Of a DNA stretch of 47,023 nucleotides, positions 9,846 through 18,576 are shown piece after piece. Under the pieces are notes generated by a model, which ran no database searches, was not told the DNA's origin, and saw nothing but the letters and a program-made list of their open reading frames with translations. The stretch is from contig CALUTL010000015.1 of NCBI GenBank assembly GCA_944323655.1, positions 1-47,023 of the forward strand, read 5' to 3'. Both the position numbers and the translations under genes were made by a program. Each line of letters begins with the position of its first letter. Positions within the stretch are counted from its first letter, which is position 1. Source of the stretch: Candidatus Gastranaerophilales bacterium (GTDB lineage: Bacteria; Cyanobacteriota; Vampirovibrionia; Gastranaerophilales; Gastranaerophilaceae).

Positions 9846-10817
9846 TTACAAAATACATGCCAGCACCATTAAGAGTAACGTACCTATTTGTACGGCAGTT
9901 GTAATATTTTGCGAGAACTTGTTTGTATCGTACTTATCGGCAGATTTTTGAGCCTTGTAAGCGCTTGAAATACGATTAATTCTGGTTTCATTATCGTCTG
10001 ATCCGAAATTAGTACCGAACATAGCGCTTTCCAATCTAGAAAGGCGGTTTTCTGTCGAATCATTTTTGTAGGTTTTATCAAGAATATTTTTTTCGACCGT
10101 AGTAAGACTGTACTTTTTACCGCTGTCAGCAACTCGAGAATAATTTTGAGCATCAAAACTATCCTGCATAGCTTTTTGGCGAGCATTAAAACTGTCATAA
10201 CCGAAATCATCATAAGTCTGGTATTTATCCAAATGATAATCAGAAGCCAACGGCGGCACATAATCATCATAAAAATCATTTGAAGATTGCGCGATGTAAT
10301 TATCCATAAGAGATCTTGGCTTAATTTCTGCCTTCAGCCTGTCAGTACGTGTTGCCAAATCGTCATTAGAATATTCTTTCCCGAAAGTTTCCATCTCTAA
10401 TTTTGAAAGCCTTTTTTTAATATCTTCTTTAGGAGTGACTTTATTAAAAACAATTTCTTCAAGCTCGTCAACCGCAGGATAAGTTATATTTGAGGAGGCA
10501 ACAGGGGCATCTTCAATTTCAAAATTATCTTCAGCAAAAGTATCAGTCGTCGGCTCTATTTCCTGTCCGATTAAATCTGCCGACATATCCTTCTTCAACC
10601 TTGCAATCCTCTGTGCTGCGGGCTTTGCTGAAACAGTACCGTAAACCGTATTTTCAAGACGATCAAGCCTTGAGGTTTCATTTTCAGATGAGTAAGTAAA
10701 ACCGTAAAGCGAATTTTCAAGCTTATCAATAACCTGCGCGTTATTTTCCGCATAGGCAGCTGAAGAACTTAAGGCCAAACCCAAAATAATACCGATTGTA
10801 AGAATTTGTTTTTTCAT
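9846..10817 (-). CDS. Exported protein with six LExxxFG/RLxRLE repeats and a C-terminal membrane anchor
   Basis: A 323-residue protein with a clear signal peptide (MKKQ... to AYA, cleavage about residue 23) and a hydrophobic C-terminus (about 305-323). Between them are six copies of a ~22-residue unit, roughly hxxhExxh(F/Y)(G/N)xx(Y/F)x7RhxRhE, at about 30-54, 51-75, 116-141, 138-162, 238-263 and 259-284. The RLxRLE end of one copy doubles as the start of the next. The middle (165-225) is rich in Asp and Tyr. The protein at 27358-28452 has the same unit. I do not know a family name. An AAGGAG ribosome site lies 7 bases before the ATG and is complementary to an arm further up the leader (see 10818-10882). 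Confidence 0.85.
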   Translation of the reverse strand: MKKQILTIGIILGLALSSSAAYAENNAQVIDKLENSLYGFTYSSENETSRLDRLENTVYGTVSAKPAAQRIARLKKDMSADLIGQEIEPTTDTFAEDNFEIEDAPVASSNITYPAVDELEEIVFNKVTPKEDIKKRLSKLEMETFGKEYSNDDLATRTDRLKAEIKPRSLMDNYIAQSSNDFYDDYVPPLASDYHLDKYQTYDDFGYDSFNARQKAMQDSFDAQNYSRVADSGKKYSLTTVEKNILDKTYKNDSTENRLSRLESAMFGTNFGSDDNETRINRISSAYKAQKSADKYDTNKFSQNITTAVQIGTLLLMVLACIL

Positions 10818-10882
10818 ATTGCAACTCCTTAAAGACAGAATAAAGTTTTGCGTGATTGAAAACTATTCTACGAAGCTGCAAT
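10818..10882 (-). promoter_or_regulatory. Possible ribosome-site-masking stem in the leader of the repeat-protein gene
   Basis: On the minus-strand RNA, ATTGCAGCTTC (rc of 10872-10882) can pair over 11 positions, two of them G-U, with GGAGTTGCAAT (rc of 10818-10828). The second arm contains the GGAG ribosome site and abuts the ATG. The loop is 43 nt. The second repeat-protein gene has an unrelated sequence with the same arrangement. Confidence 0.45.
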
Positions 10883-10918
10883 TTTAAAAAGATTAAAAAT
10901 GCTTATAAATCCTTAAGC

Positions 10919-10952
10919 AAAAAGCAGTACGAAAAAAATTCATACTGCTTTT
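10919..10952 (-). terminator. Terminator of nifU-nifS
   Basis: AAAGCAGTA (10921-10929) and TACTGCTTT form a perfect stem with a 13-nt loop. On the minus strand it is followed by a U-run (TTTTTG). It lies about 25 bp after the nifS stop. Confidence 0.8.
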
Positions 10953-10977
10953 AGACTACAAATAAGATTAACTCTTT

Positions 10978-12171
10978 TTAACCTCTAAGTCTTTTAAGAT
11001 TTGCAAGCTCATCCTGATAAGGCGAAAGAGCCGTAATTTTGTCGATAATTCCGGGCAGAACTTTTAATACATAATCAATTTCGCTTTCTTTAGTGTATCT
11101 TGAAAGCGACCATCTTATACTTCCATGAATTGCGGTAAACGGTACATTCATCGCTCTTAACACATGGCTTGGTTCAAGAGATCCAGACGTACAAGCACTT
11201 CCTGAACTTGCGCAGATACCAAGATCGCTCAGGTGAAGAAGAATAAGTTCACCCTCAATATATTCAAATCCAATATTTGTTGTGTTTGGAACTCTGTTTG
11301 AAATACTTGTGTTTATTCTTGAATTGAAGATATTTTTAATAATTCCAGCCTCAAGCTTATCTCTAAGACGCTTAACCTCAGTTAATTCATATTTCATGCC
11401 GTCAGCTGCAAGTTCAGCAGCCTTAGCAATTCCTGCGATATACGGAACATTTTCAGTCCCCGCACGCTTTCCTCTTTCTTGATGCCCGCCGATAATAAGC
11501 GGAGTTATAAGAGTTTTGGAATTAACATACAAAACTCCAATTCCTTTCGGTGCGTGAAACTTGTGTCCTGAAATTCCAAGCAAATCAACACCTAGAGCCT
11601 GTACGTCTATCGGAATTTTGCCTGCCGCCTGAACTGCATCTACAAAAAATTTCGTTTCTTTATTTTTAGATTTAATTATTTCGGAAATTTTCTCAATCGG
11701 ATAAATAACCCCCGTTTCGTTGTTGGCATACATAATCGACACCAACGCAGTATCATAATTTATAGCTTCTTCTAATTGCGCAAGGTCAAGTTCTCCGTTT
11801 GAATTAACGCCGATATAATCGACTTTATACCCTTCTTTTTCAAGAGTCTGATACAAATTCAAAACACAAGGATGTTCGACTTTTGTGGTTATTATGTGGC
11901 GTCTGTTTTTGTTCATATTCAAAACGCCGCGGATAGCGGTATTTGCGCTTTCTGATCCGCAGGATGTAAATAGGATTTCTTTTTCATTTGCGGCATTAAG
12001 AAAATCTTTTATAACACCTCTTGACTCCCTTACGGTATGATTTGCGTTTTTAGCAAACTCATAAATACTTGAAGGATTGGCATATTCTTCCTTGAAATAC
12101 GGAAGCATAACCTCCAAAACTTCAGGCGCAACTTTAGTCGTTGCATTATTATCTAAATAAATCAAATCCAT
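10978..12171 (-). CDS. nifS: Cysteine desulfurase NifS/IscS
   Basis: A 397-residue PLP enzyme that takes sulfur from cysteine for Fe-S cluster assembly. The PLP lysine is K204 in SGHKFHAPKGIG. The persulfide cysteine is C327 in the long mobile loop SSGSACTSGSLEPSHVL, typical of the NifS/IscS class rather than SufS. Its ATG overlaps the nifU stop by one base (TAATG), so the two are translationally coupled and NifU is the obvious sulfur acceptor. No nitrogenase genes are nearby, so a housekeeping Fe-S role is likely. Confidence 0.95.
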   Translation of the reverse strand: MDLIYLDNNATTKVAPEVLEVMLPYFKEEYANPSSIYEFAKNANHTVRESRGVIKDFLNAANEKEILFTSCGSESANTAIRGVLNMNKNRRHIITTKVEHPCVLNLYQTLEKEGYKVDYIGVNSNGELDLAQLEEAINYDTALVSIMYANNETGVIYPIEKISEIIKSKNKETKFFVDAVQAAGKIPIDVQALGVDLLGISGHKFHAPKGIGVLYVNSKTLITPLIIGGHQERGKRAGTENVPYIAGIAKAAELAADGMKYELTEVKRLRDKLEAGIIKNIFNSRINTSISNRVPNTTNIGFEYIEGELILLHLSDLGICASSGSACTSGSLEPSHVLRAMNVPFTAIHGSIRWSLSRYTKESEIDYVLKVLPGIIDKITALSPYQDELANLKRLRG

Positions 12172-13010
12172 TATGCCACCTCAACTACAACAATATTTTT
12201 GTCAACGGTTTCTCTTAAAGTGCTTTCTACAAATGCTTTTAGCGTCAAGTGCGAATTTTTGCATCCTGAACATTTCCCTCTGAGTTTTACAAGCACCTTG
12301 TTCCCGTCAATATCAACCAGAGTAATATCTCCGCCATCCTTTTGAAGCTCCGGAGAAATCTGAGATTCTATAATTTTGTTAATCTTTAAAATTTTCTGAG
12401 CAGGTGAAAGTGAACCTTCGTCTTTGCGGCTTTCTTCTTTTTTATAATAAGTATCAATTATATCCTGAATAAGCCCCTTGCACTTTCCGCAAGCACCGCC
12501 GGCTTTTGTGTAATTTGTAACTTCTTCAACTGTTCTAAGTCCGTTTTGTTTAATTGCCTCCCAAATGAGGTTTTCCGTAACATTAAAACAAGTACAAACA
12601 ATTTTTTCCGCCGTTTTTTCTTCTCTCAAATCATCAAGATCCGTCATATCGTCAAAATTTTTCAACGCATCTTCTAAAGCCTCATACCCCATGACAGAGC
12701 AGTGCATTTTTTCAGGCGGAAGTCCTCCGAGCTGATCTGCAATATCTTTATTTGTAATCTTTTTAACTTCTTCGACAGATTTTCCGATAATCATTTCAGT
12801 CAAAATACTTGAACTTGCAACCGCACTTCCGCATCCGAAAGTTTGAAATTTTGCATCGGTTACAATTCCGTCTTTAATCTTTAGATATATTTTCAAAGAA
12901 TCACCGCAGGTAAGAGAACCGGCTTCACCGATTGCATCAGCATTATCAATTTTGCCGACATTTCTGGGGTTTCTGTAGTGATCCATTACTTTTTCCGAAT
13001 AATCCCACAT
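12171..13010 (-). CDS. nifU: Fe-S scaffold protein NifU (three-domain form)
   Basis: A 279-residue modular scaffold. The N-terminal IscU-like domain has the three cluster cysteines C35, C60 and C104, with the conserved aspartate in LTCGDS. The central BFD-like [2Fe-2S] domain has C139, C141, C174 and C177 (CTC and CGKC). The C-terminal Nfu domain has the CxxC C247/C250 (GKCSGCKNS). All cysteines of a complete NifU are present. The ATG has AAGGAAA upstream. It is first gene of the nifU-nifS pair. Confidence 0.95.
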   Translation of the reverse strand: MWDYSEKVMDHYRNPRNVGKIDNADAIGEAGSLTCGDSLKIYLKIKDGIVTDAKFQTFGCGSAVASSSILTEMIIGKSVEEVKKITNKDIADQLGGLPPEKMHCSVMGYEALEDALKNFDDMTDLDDLREEKTAEKIVCTCFNVTENLIWEAIKQNGLRTVEEVTNYTKAGGACGKCKGLIQDIIDTYYKKEESRKDEGSLSPAQKILKINKIIESQISPELQKDGGDITLVDIDGNKVLVKLRGKCSGCKNSHLTLKAFVESTLRETVDKNIVVVEVA

Positions 13011-13139
13011 AGCATTTTCCTTATTTTTGTCTAACCATAATTACATTTTAACCCAAAAAAATACCAGCGTTTACTTTTTAATATAAAATTAATTATTCAA
13101 AAACAGATAAACATTAAAAAATCACTAGAGGAAAAAGTA

Positions 13140-13844
13140 TTAAACCCCAGTTTTTACTTCACTTTCTAACACGGGACGCGTAAGCAGATTTTCATAACCT
13201 GCAAGTTCTGACATTTGTTGCCCCCACTGCCAGATAATTTCGTCCTCCGGAAGTTTATATGAAATAGGCTTACCGATTCTAAGCTTAACATTACGTCTGG
13301 TAAAAGGCTTAAGCTTCGGATATCCGTCAAAACCTTCTATTCCGACCGGAATAATATCAGCTTTTGCATTCTTTGCAATAACCACGAATCCTTTTTTAAT
13401 CTCATCAATTTTTCCGTAAGGTCTGATTCCGCCCTGAGGAAAAACGCCCAAAGACCAGCTTGTGGAAAGAATATCTCTTACCGTTTTAAATGTTGCAATC
13501 TCCGGCTTTGATCTGTCAACAGCGAATGCGCCTAATCTTTTAACAAGCCAGCTTAGTTTTTCTTTAGGGTCAAACAATTCTTTTTTAGCCATATAAGCAA
13601 TAGGCTTTCCGATTGCCATTGAAACCATAGGAGGATCAAAAATTGATACGTGATTTGCTGTATAAATAAATTTACCGTTTTTCTTCTCTTTCGGAAGATT
13701 TTCTCGACCGCTAATCTCATAGTTATAAAAAATCTTCATAAAGGAAACGACGACAACATAAAGAAAAGTCATATAGAATATTGTTCTGAATATTCCATAT
13801 TCTGAAGGATACCTTCTATTATAATTTCTTTGTTTTCCAGCCAT
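13140..13844 (-). CDS. PlsC-like acyltransferase (copy 2 of a tandem pair)
   Basis: A 234-residue membrane-associated lysophosphatidate acyltransferase-like protein with a hydrophobic N-terminal segment (about 18-38). The catalytic HX4D block is NHVSIFDPP. The third motif reads FPQGGIRPYG instead of the usual FPEGTR: both the glutamate and the Thr-Arg order are changed, so acceptor binding may differ from classical 1-acylglycerol-3-phosphate acyltransferase. It lies 12 bp after a second PlsC-like gene; the two share AVxR and GK(P)I(P/S)Y segments and look like an old duplication. Confidence 0.8.
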   Translation of the reverse strand: MAGKQRNYNRRYPSEYGIFRTIFYMTFLYVVVVSFMKIFYNYEISGRENLPKEKKNGKFIYTANHVSIFDPPMVSMAIGKPIAYMAKKELFDPKEKLSWLVKRLGAFAVDRSKPEIATFKTVRDILSTSWSLGVFPQGGIRPYGKIDEIKKGFVVIAKNAKADIIPVGIEGFDGYPKLKPFTRRNVKLRIGKPISYKLPEDEIIWQWGQQMSELAGYENLLTRPVLESEVKTGV

Positions 13845-13856
13845 AACTCTAAACTC

Positions 13857-14522
13857 CTAACTAATTTTATTTTCAGCTTCAAGATATTTAAAGCCCGTCA
13901 ATTCTTGGATTTGCTCAATCCATTGAGAAACAACCTGTTCGGTATCGTCACTGTAAGGAATAGGTTTACCTATTTTGACGATAATCTGTCCCGAAAACGG
14001 AATTCTTTTAACCTCGTTTGTCCCGATAAGTCCGACAGGAAGCACCGCACATTTTGTAATTTTAGCAAGCCCCGCAAAACCTTTAGAGATATTTTCAATT
14101 ACTCCGACTTCACCTCTTGTGCCTTGCGGGAAAATACCAAATACCCACTTACTTTTTTTAATATTCATAACGGTTTTAATGGTAGAGGGGCTAAGACTTT
14201 CTCTATTAACGGCAAAAGCACCCAACCAATCAATCCACCATCTTAAAAACCTTATATCAAACAATTCTTTTTTTGCCATAAACGAAACTCTTCTTGGCAA
14301 AACAGCTGCAACAAGCGGCGGATCCAAAGTTGAAAGATGATTAGGACAAACGATATAAGCATTGTCTTTCGGAACATTTTCTAATCCTTCTACCTTCAGC
14401 CTGTATACAAGCTTTAATCTAATCATATAGAAAAATTTACACACTATTATCTGAAAAAGTGATCGCCATCTGTTAAAAGTTTCGACCGGTCTTTTGGAAT
14501 AATTTTTAGGTTCTTTACACAT
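13857..14522 (-). CDS. plsC: PlsC-like 1-acylglycerol-3-phosphate acyltransferase (copy 1)
   Basis: A 221-residue acyltransferase, the more canonical of the pair. It has the HX4D motif NHLSTLDPPL, a hydrophobic N-terminal stretch, the substrate-site block FPQGTRGEVG and a C-terminal proline motif GKPIPYSD. The family usually has FPEGTR; Gln replaces Glu here as in the neighbour. The expected reaction is acylation of lysophosphatidate to phosphatidate in membrane lipid synthesis. GGGAG precedes the ATG. First gene of a two-gene minus-strand unit, divergent from the phosphohexomutase. Confidence 0.85.
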   Translation of the reverse strand: MCKEPKNYSKRPVETFNRWRSLFQIIVCKFFYMIRLKLVYRLKVEGLENVPKDNAYIVCPNHLSTLDPPLVAAVLPRRVSFMAKKELFDIRFLRWWIDWLGAFAVNRESLSPSTIKTVMNIKKSKWVFGIFPQGTRGEVGVIENISKGFAGLAKITKCAVLPVGLIGTNEVKRIPFSGQIIVKIGKPIPYSDDTEQVVSQWIEQIQELTGFKYLEAENKIS

Positions 14523-14566
14523 TATTTATCTGACTCCCTTAAAAATATTATATATCAAAATAAATA

Positions 14567-14595
14567 TTGAACAATAGTTATTTTTCTTATATAAT
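14567..14595 (+). promoter_or_regulatory. Promoter of the phosphohexomutase gene
   Basis: TTGAAC (14567-14572), a 17-bp spacer, then a perfect TATAAT (14590-14595). It predicts a start near 14602 and a 29-nt leader containing the ribosome site. Confidence 0.7.
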
Positions 14596-14630
14596 TCAGC
14601 TATATGGCAGTATTTAAAAAGGAGAGAGTA

Positions 14631-16898
14631 ATGACCTCATTCAAAAAATCAAACAACACGCTTGAAAACGAGCTATTTGAAAGCGTTTACGAAAAAACAC
14701 CCGAGTATATAAAACAGCTTGATTTAATGAATTTTGACAACAAAAACGAATTTACTTTTACTTTAAAAAGAGAACATCTTGAAGCATACGATAAAGAAAA
14801 AAATCCTGAAGGGTTAAACTTAAAAGAGTGGTTTGCGAATTACGCAAAAGAAGCGAAAGTTTCAACAGCAGGTATAAGAGGCCCTCAAAACATTCTTTTT
14901 CCGCAGGACACAAGATTCCCGATTAACCTTGTCGGAATCGTTCTTGCAACCTTAGCCAAAGCACTTGTGGCAAAAGAAAAATATCAAGGGAAAGAAATTC
15001 TAAAAATAGCAGGCAGGGAAGTCCGTTACAATTCTGAGCTTTATCTGGAAGCTATCGCAAGAATTCAGGCGGCTCAAGGGATTAAAACACTTCTTCCCGA
15101 AGGCAGAAAAACAATTCCAATTTGGCTTGCATCATTTTTAGCATTCAAGCTTGACCTTTTGGGCGGAGAATACATCACTTCTTCTCACGGAATTTCCGTA
15201 AAAAATGCAACAAAAGACTTGAACTCACAAGGCAGCCAGTATCTTCCGGAAGAAAGTCTTGAATTTGTCGATAAAATAAGAGAAATTTTTGAAGAAACAG
15301 AAAAGAATGGCACCTACGAAATAAAAATTGCCAAAAACGACAGCCCGCTTATAGACGAAAAAATAATGAAATCACTTGAAGACGGGACAAATCTTTATGT
15401 TGAATATTTAAAATCCGGAGTTGCACAAAAACATAATCTTAACTTAATTAAAAATTTTGAGGACAAAATTGTAATAGAAAATGTCGGGGGTTCGGCTTAC
15501 AGAACATTAAGCAGAGTATTAAAGAAGCTTGATATTTCGGATAAATTTGTATGGCTCAACACGGAAGAAGATCCTTTCTTCCACTCAATCGGCAAATACG
15601 ACCACACTCCGAAGGGAGAAAAAGCTTTCTACGATTATTCCGTAGATGCAACGGTTCTTGCAAAACGCCCTGACGGCAAGAAGTATTTTCCTGTAATTGA
15701 GACAATGCACTACGAAGAAAAACTTAAAGACATGCCCTATTTGACAACGGTTCTGATTACGGATCCGGATCACGACAGACTTACAATTGCGCAGAAAGAA
15801 ACAATTCTAAGAGCCCCTAAACTTGAAGAAGCCGGAATTGATTACATAAAACTAGATGACAAATCAATTTTGACAATTTTCACGGCAAATCAGGCGTTCT
15901 TAATGCTTATGGATTTTCAGGCAAAGCAGCTTAAGGCACAAGGATTGTGGGACAATCACCCAAGATTCATGATAAAAACAACCGCCTCTGCCCTAAGCTG
16001 GGATGAATGGGCAAAACATCAGGGAGTAAAAGTTGTAAACGTACCTGTCGGATTTAAAGAAATCGCAAACATAATGAAAAAAGTCGAATTAAAACTTAAG
16101 AACAATCCTGATAAAGAAGTTTTGGTAGACGACGTATTTTCAAACACAATAAACCTCGGTGTAAATCCTCGCTTGATTTTTGCAGGAGAAGAAAGCGGCG
16201 GAATGATTATGGGAACGGAAGATCTCATAAAATCAAATTCCGGAAGATTTGCTGTTGCGATGAGAGAAAAAAGTGCAACGGAGGCTATAATTGTTGCATC
16301 AGCTTTAATCGCAAGCCTTCAAGACGTATCATTGTCAAGAAATTTAGTCAGAATCTTCGACGAATGCTCGATAAAAGGCCGATATGACACAAGAATTGAT
16401 ATAGCTTATTACAACGAATCCGAGCCTGATATTGAAAAGCTTAAAAAATCAAAAGCCGAAGGCGAAAAGAAAAGAACCGAAAACGATTTATTTTATCTTA
16501 CAATGGCAATAGCTGTTAAAGAAGGTAAAATGACACTTGATGATGTAAAAGAAGTTCTGAACGATTCTTTCAAAAGCCTTTGCTTCGACAATCTTTTATC
16601 TATAAAATTTGTAGGCGACGGGACATATCTTGAATTCAACGACAAATTCATAGAAATTCGCCCGTCAGGAACAGATGCCAAAACAAAAGCTTACGGAGCG
16701 GGAATTGATAAAAGCGTTCTTGAGCTTTACGCCGCTAATATGGGAAATTACAGCGGTTTTAGAACTGAAATTCACAAAAAATACATTGATGATGAATTCT
16801 ATAACTCCGCAAAAGATAAGGCGATGGATTATTACCTTGCATTCGTGGATAAGGACGCTAATAACGAAAAGTTTGAAATTCCCGAATACAGTTTCTAA
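14631..16898 (+). CDS. Phosphoglucomutase/phosphomannomutase family protein
   Basis: A 755-residue member of the alpha-D-phosphohexomutase superfamily, longer than the usual 450-600 residues. All four signature loops are visible: the phosphoserine loop TSSHGIS (S185; the family usually has TASHNP), the metal loop DPDHDR at 378-383, the sugar loop GEESGGM and the phosphate loop RPSGTDAKTKAYG. It probably interconverts hexose 1- and 6-phosphates, linking to pgi in this window, but the altered active-site loop leaves the substrate open. The start was set at the ATG at 14631, preceded by AAAGGAGAG, nine codons inside the longest frame. It is monocistronic between its promoter and a strong terminator. 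Confidence 0.88.
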   Translation: MTSFKKSNNTLENELFESVYEKTPEYIKQLDLMNFDNKNEFTFTLKREHLEAYDKEKNPEGLNLKEWFANYAKEAKVSTAGIRGPQNILFPQDTRFPINLVGIVLATLAKALVAKEKYQGKEILKIAGREVRYNSELYLEAIARIQAAQGIKTLLPEGRKTIPIWLASFLAFKLDLLGGEYITSSHGISVKNATKDLNSQGSQYLPEESLEFVDKIREIFEETEKNGTYEIKIAKNDSPLIDEKIMKSLEDGTNLYVEYLKSGVAQKHNLNLIKNFEDKIVIENVGGSAYRTLSRVLKKLDISDKFVWLNTEEDPFFHSIGKYDHTPKGEKAFYDYSVDATVLAKRPDGKKYFPVIETMHYEEKLKDMPYLTTVLITDPDHDRLTIAQKETILRAPKLEEAGIDYIKLDDKSILTIFTANQAFLMLMDFQAKQLKAQGLWDNHPRFMIKTTASALSWDEWAKHQGVKVVNVPVGFKEIANIMKKVELKLKNNPDKEVLVDDVFSNTINLGVNPRLIFAGEESGGMIMGTEDLIKSNSGRFAVAMREKSATEAIIVASALIASLQDVSLSRNLVRIFDECSIKGRYDTRIDIAYYNESEPDIEKLKKSKAEGEKKRTENDLFYLTMAIAVKEGKMTLDDVKEVLNDSFKSLCFDNLLSIKFVGDGTYLEFNDKFIEIRPSGTDAKTKAYGAGIDKSVLELYAANMGNYSGFRTEIHKKYIDDEFYNSAKDKAMDYYLAFVDKDANNEKFEIPEYSF

Positions 16899-16917
16899 TA
16901 TCTAAAAAATTGAATTT

Positions 16918-16954
16918 AAAAAGCATCTTTTTAATATAAAAAAGGTGCTTTTTT
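16918..16954 (+). terminator. Intrinsic terminator of the phosphohexomutase gene
   Basis: AAAAAGCATCTTTTT pairs with AAAAAGGTGCTTTTT, with one wobble pair, and a U-run follows. Confidence 0.8.
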
Positions 16955-16996
16955 ATATGGAATTTATAATAAAATTCTGCAACATTACTAAAAACA

Positions 16997-17005
16997 TGCT
17001 ATAAT
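16997..17005 (+). promoter_or_regulatory. Extended -10 promoter of metF; predicts a leaderless mRNA
   Basis: TGC-TATAAT (TG at 16997, hexamer 17000-17005). Six bases separate the hexamer from the ATG at 17012, so the expected +1 is the A of the start codon. No ribosome site is visible upstream. The -35 region is poor, as is common for extended -10 promoters. Confidence 0.6.
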
Positions 17006-17011
17006 CAGCTT

Positions 17012-17863
17012 ATGAAACTAAGAGAGATCTATCAATTCGAAAAAACGATTATATCCTTTGAGATTTTTCCTCCCGACGACGAAGAAAAGTTTAAAAAATT
17101 ACAAGATGAAATAACAATTTTAAACAAGTACACCCCGCAATTTTTCTCACTAACCTGCGGCGCAACAGGTAAAAAAAGCCGAGCATACCGAACAGTTTTA
17201 GAAAAGCTTAAACAAACAATCGACACTGATATAATGCCCCATATAACCTGCATTAACCGCTCAAAAGAAGAAATTGATTCTCATATAAGTTTTTTAAAAT
17301 CGCTTAAAACGGAAAATGTCCTTGCGCTTAGAGGAGATTATCCTGAGGATTCGGAAGATTTTTACAATTACTTTTGCTATGCCAATGACCTTGTAGAATA
17401 CATTAAAACCAATACTGATTTTTCAATAGCGGTAGCGGGCTACCCTGAGGGGCACTTGGAAAGCAAAACAATAGAAGATGATATTGAGAACTTAAAAAAG
17501 AAGATTAGCTCAGGCGCCGATGCCATTTTTACCCAGATGTTTTTTGAAAACGATAAGTTTTTTAATTATCTTGAAAGGCTTGAAAAAGCCAAAATACAAG
17601 TTCCTGTAATCGCAGGGATTATGCCGATTATCAGCTTTAAACAGCTTGAAAAAATTATGCCGCTTGCAAGAGTAACCCTTCCGGCAGAATTTAAAAACAA
17701 AATAATAAACCACTTTCAAGACAAAGATTATGTTAAGAAACTCGGCATAGAATTTACCTCGAAACAATGCGCAGAACTCATTGAAAACAAAGTAAAAGGA
17801 CTTCACTTTTTTACACTTAATAAAGCATTTTCAACATCAAAAATTTTAGACAACATTTTATAA
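17012..17863 (+). CDS. metF: 5,10-methylenetetrahydrofolate reductase
   Basis: A 283-residue FAD-dependent TIM-barrel enzyme reducing methylene-THF to methyl-THF for methionine synthesis. The family start SFEIFPP with catalytic-type glutamate E17 is present, and LALRGDYP and a GYPEGH-type block follow. Length is normal. Together with gcvPB in this window it points to active folate one-carbon metabolism. The gene appears to be leaderless (see promoter at 16997). deoC follows after 11 bp. Confidence 0.92.
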   Translation: MKLREIYQFEKTIISFEIFPPDDEEKFKKLQDEITILNKYTPQFFSLTCGATGKKSRAYRTVLEKLKQTIDTDIMPHITCINRSKEEIDSHISFLKSLKTENVLALRGDYPEDSEDFYNYFCYANDLVEYIKTNTDFSIAVAGYPEGHLESKTIEDDIENLKKKISSGADAIFTQMFFENDKFFNYLERLEKAKIQVPVIAGIMPIISFKQLEKIMPLARVTLPAEFKNKIINHFQDKDYVKKLGIEFTSKQCAELIENKVKGLHFFTLNKAFSTSKILDNIL

Positions 17864-17874
17864 TAGGAGAGCTT

Positions 17875-18531
17875 ATGGAAAACTTAAACAAACACATTGA
17901 ACACACACTGCTAAAACAAGATGCAAAAAAAGAAGACTTTATAAAACTTTTTGAGGAAGCAAAAAAGTATGAGTTTCTTGGGGTTTGCGTGAACCCTATG
18001 TATGTAAAGCTTGCAAAAGAAAACCTTAAAGACAGTTCCGTTAAAATCGTAACAGTCGTAGGCTTTCCGCTTGGCGCAAACAGACCGGAAGTAAAGGCTT
18101 ATGAAACAAAATTAGCTATAGAAGACGGAGCTGATGAAATTGATATGGTTATAAATGTTACGGCACTAAAAAACAAGGATTATGAATTTGCAAAATATGA
18201 CATCGAAACCGTAAAATCCGCCTGCAAAGATAAACCGCTGAAAGTTATTTTAGAAACTGATCTGCTTGATAAAGAAGAAATCAAAAAAGCATGCGAACTT
18301 TGTATTGAAGCAAAAGCGGATTTTGTAAAAACGTCAACAGGATTTGTGAAAAACGGTGTCGGCGCAAAGGCTGAAGATGTTGAATTGATGTATAAAACAG
18401 TTTCGCCTTACGGTTTAAAAGTGAAAGCATCAGGCGGAATAAGGGATAAAGAAACAGCCATAAAAATGCTTAAATCAGGGGCCGAAAGACTTGGAACAAG
18501 CAGCGGCGTAAAAATTGTCGAAACGAACTAG
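17875..18531 (+). CDS. deoC: Deoxyribose-phosphate aldolase
   Basis: A 218-residue class I aldolase splitting 2-deoxyribose 5-phosphate into glyceraldehyde 3-phosphate and acetaldehyde. The Schiff-base lysine is K152 in DFVKTSTGF and the second active-site lysine is K184 in KASGGIR; D90 in DEIDMVINV is also conserved. AGGAG precedes the ATG. It is co-transcribed with metF and lies upstream of a small membrane protein gene. Confidence 0.95.
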   Translation: MENLNKHIEHTLLKQDAKKEDFIKLFEEAKKYEFLGVCVNPMYVKLAKENLKDSSVKIVTVVGFPLGANRPEVKAYETKLAIEDGADEIDMVINVTALKNKDYEFAKYDIETVKSACKDKPLKVILETDLLDKEEIKKACELCIEAKADFVKTSTGFVKNGVGAKAEDVELMYKTVSPYGLKVKASGGIRDKETAIKMLKSGAERLGTSSGVKIVETN

Positions 18532-18576
18532 CAAAAATATTTTTTACAGGTTTTAAAATATTGCAAGGAGGATTTT

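Noticed and set aside
10978-13010. Nitrogen-fixation island suggested by nifU and nifS
   Set aside because: No nitrogenase or cofactor genes are present; NifU/NifS act as general Fe-S assembly proteins in many anaerobes.
18531-18567. AT-rich inverted repeat between deoC and the next gene
   Set aside because: The stem is almost only A-T with bulges, no U-run follows, and the next gene is probably co-transcribed.
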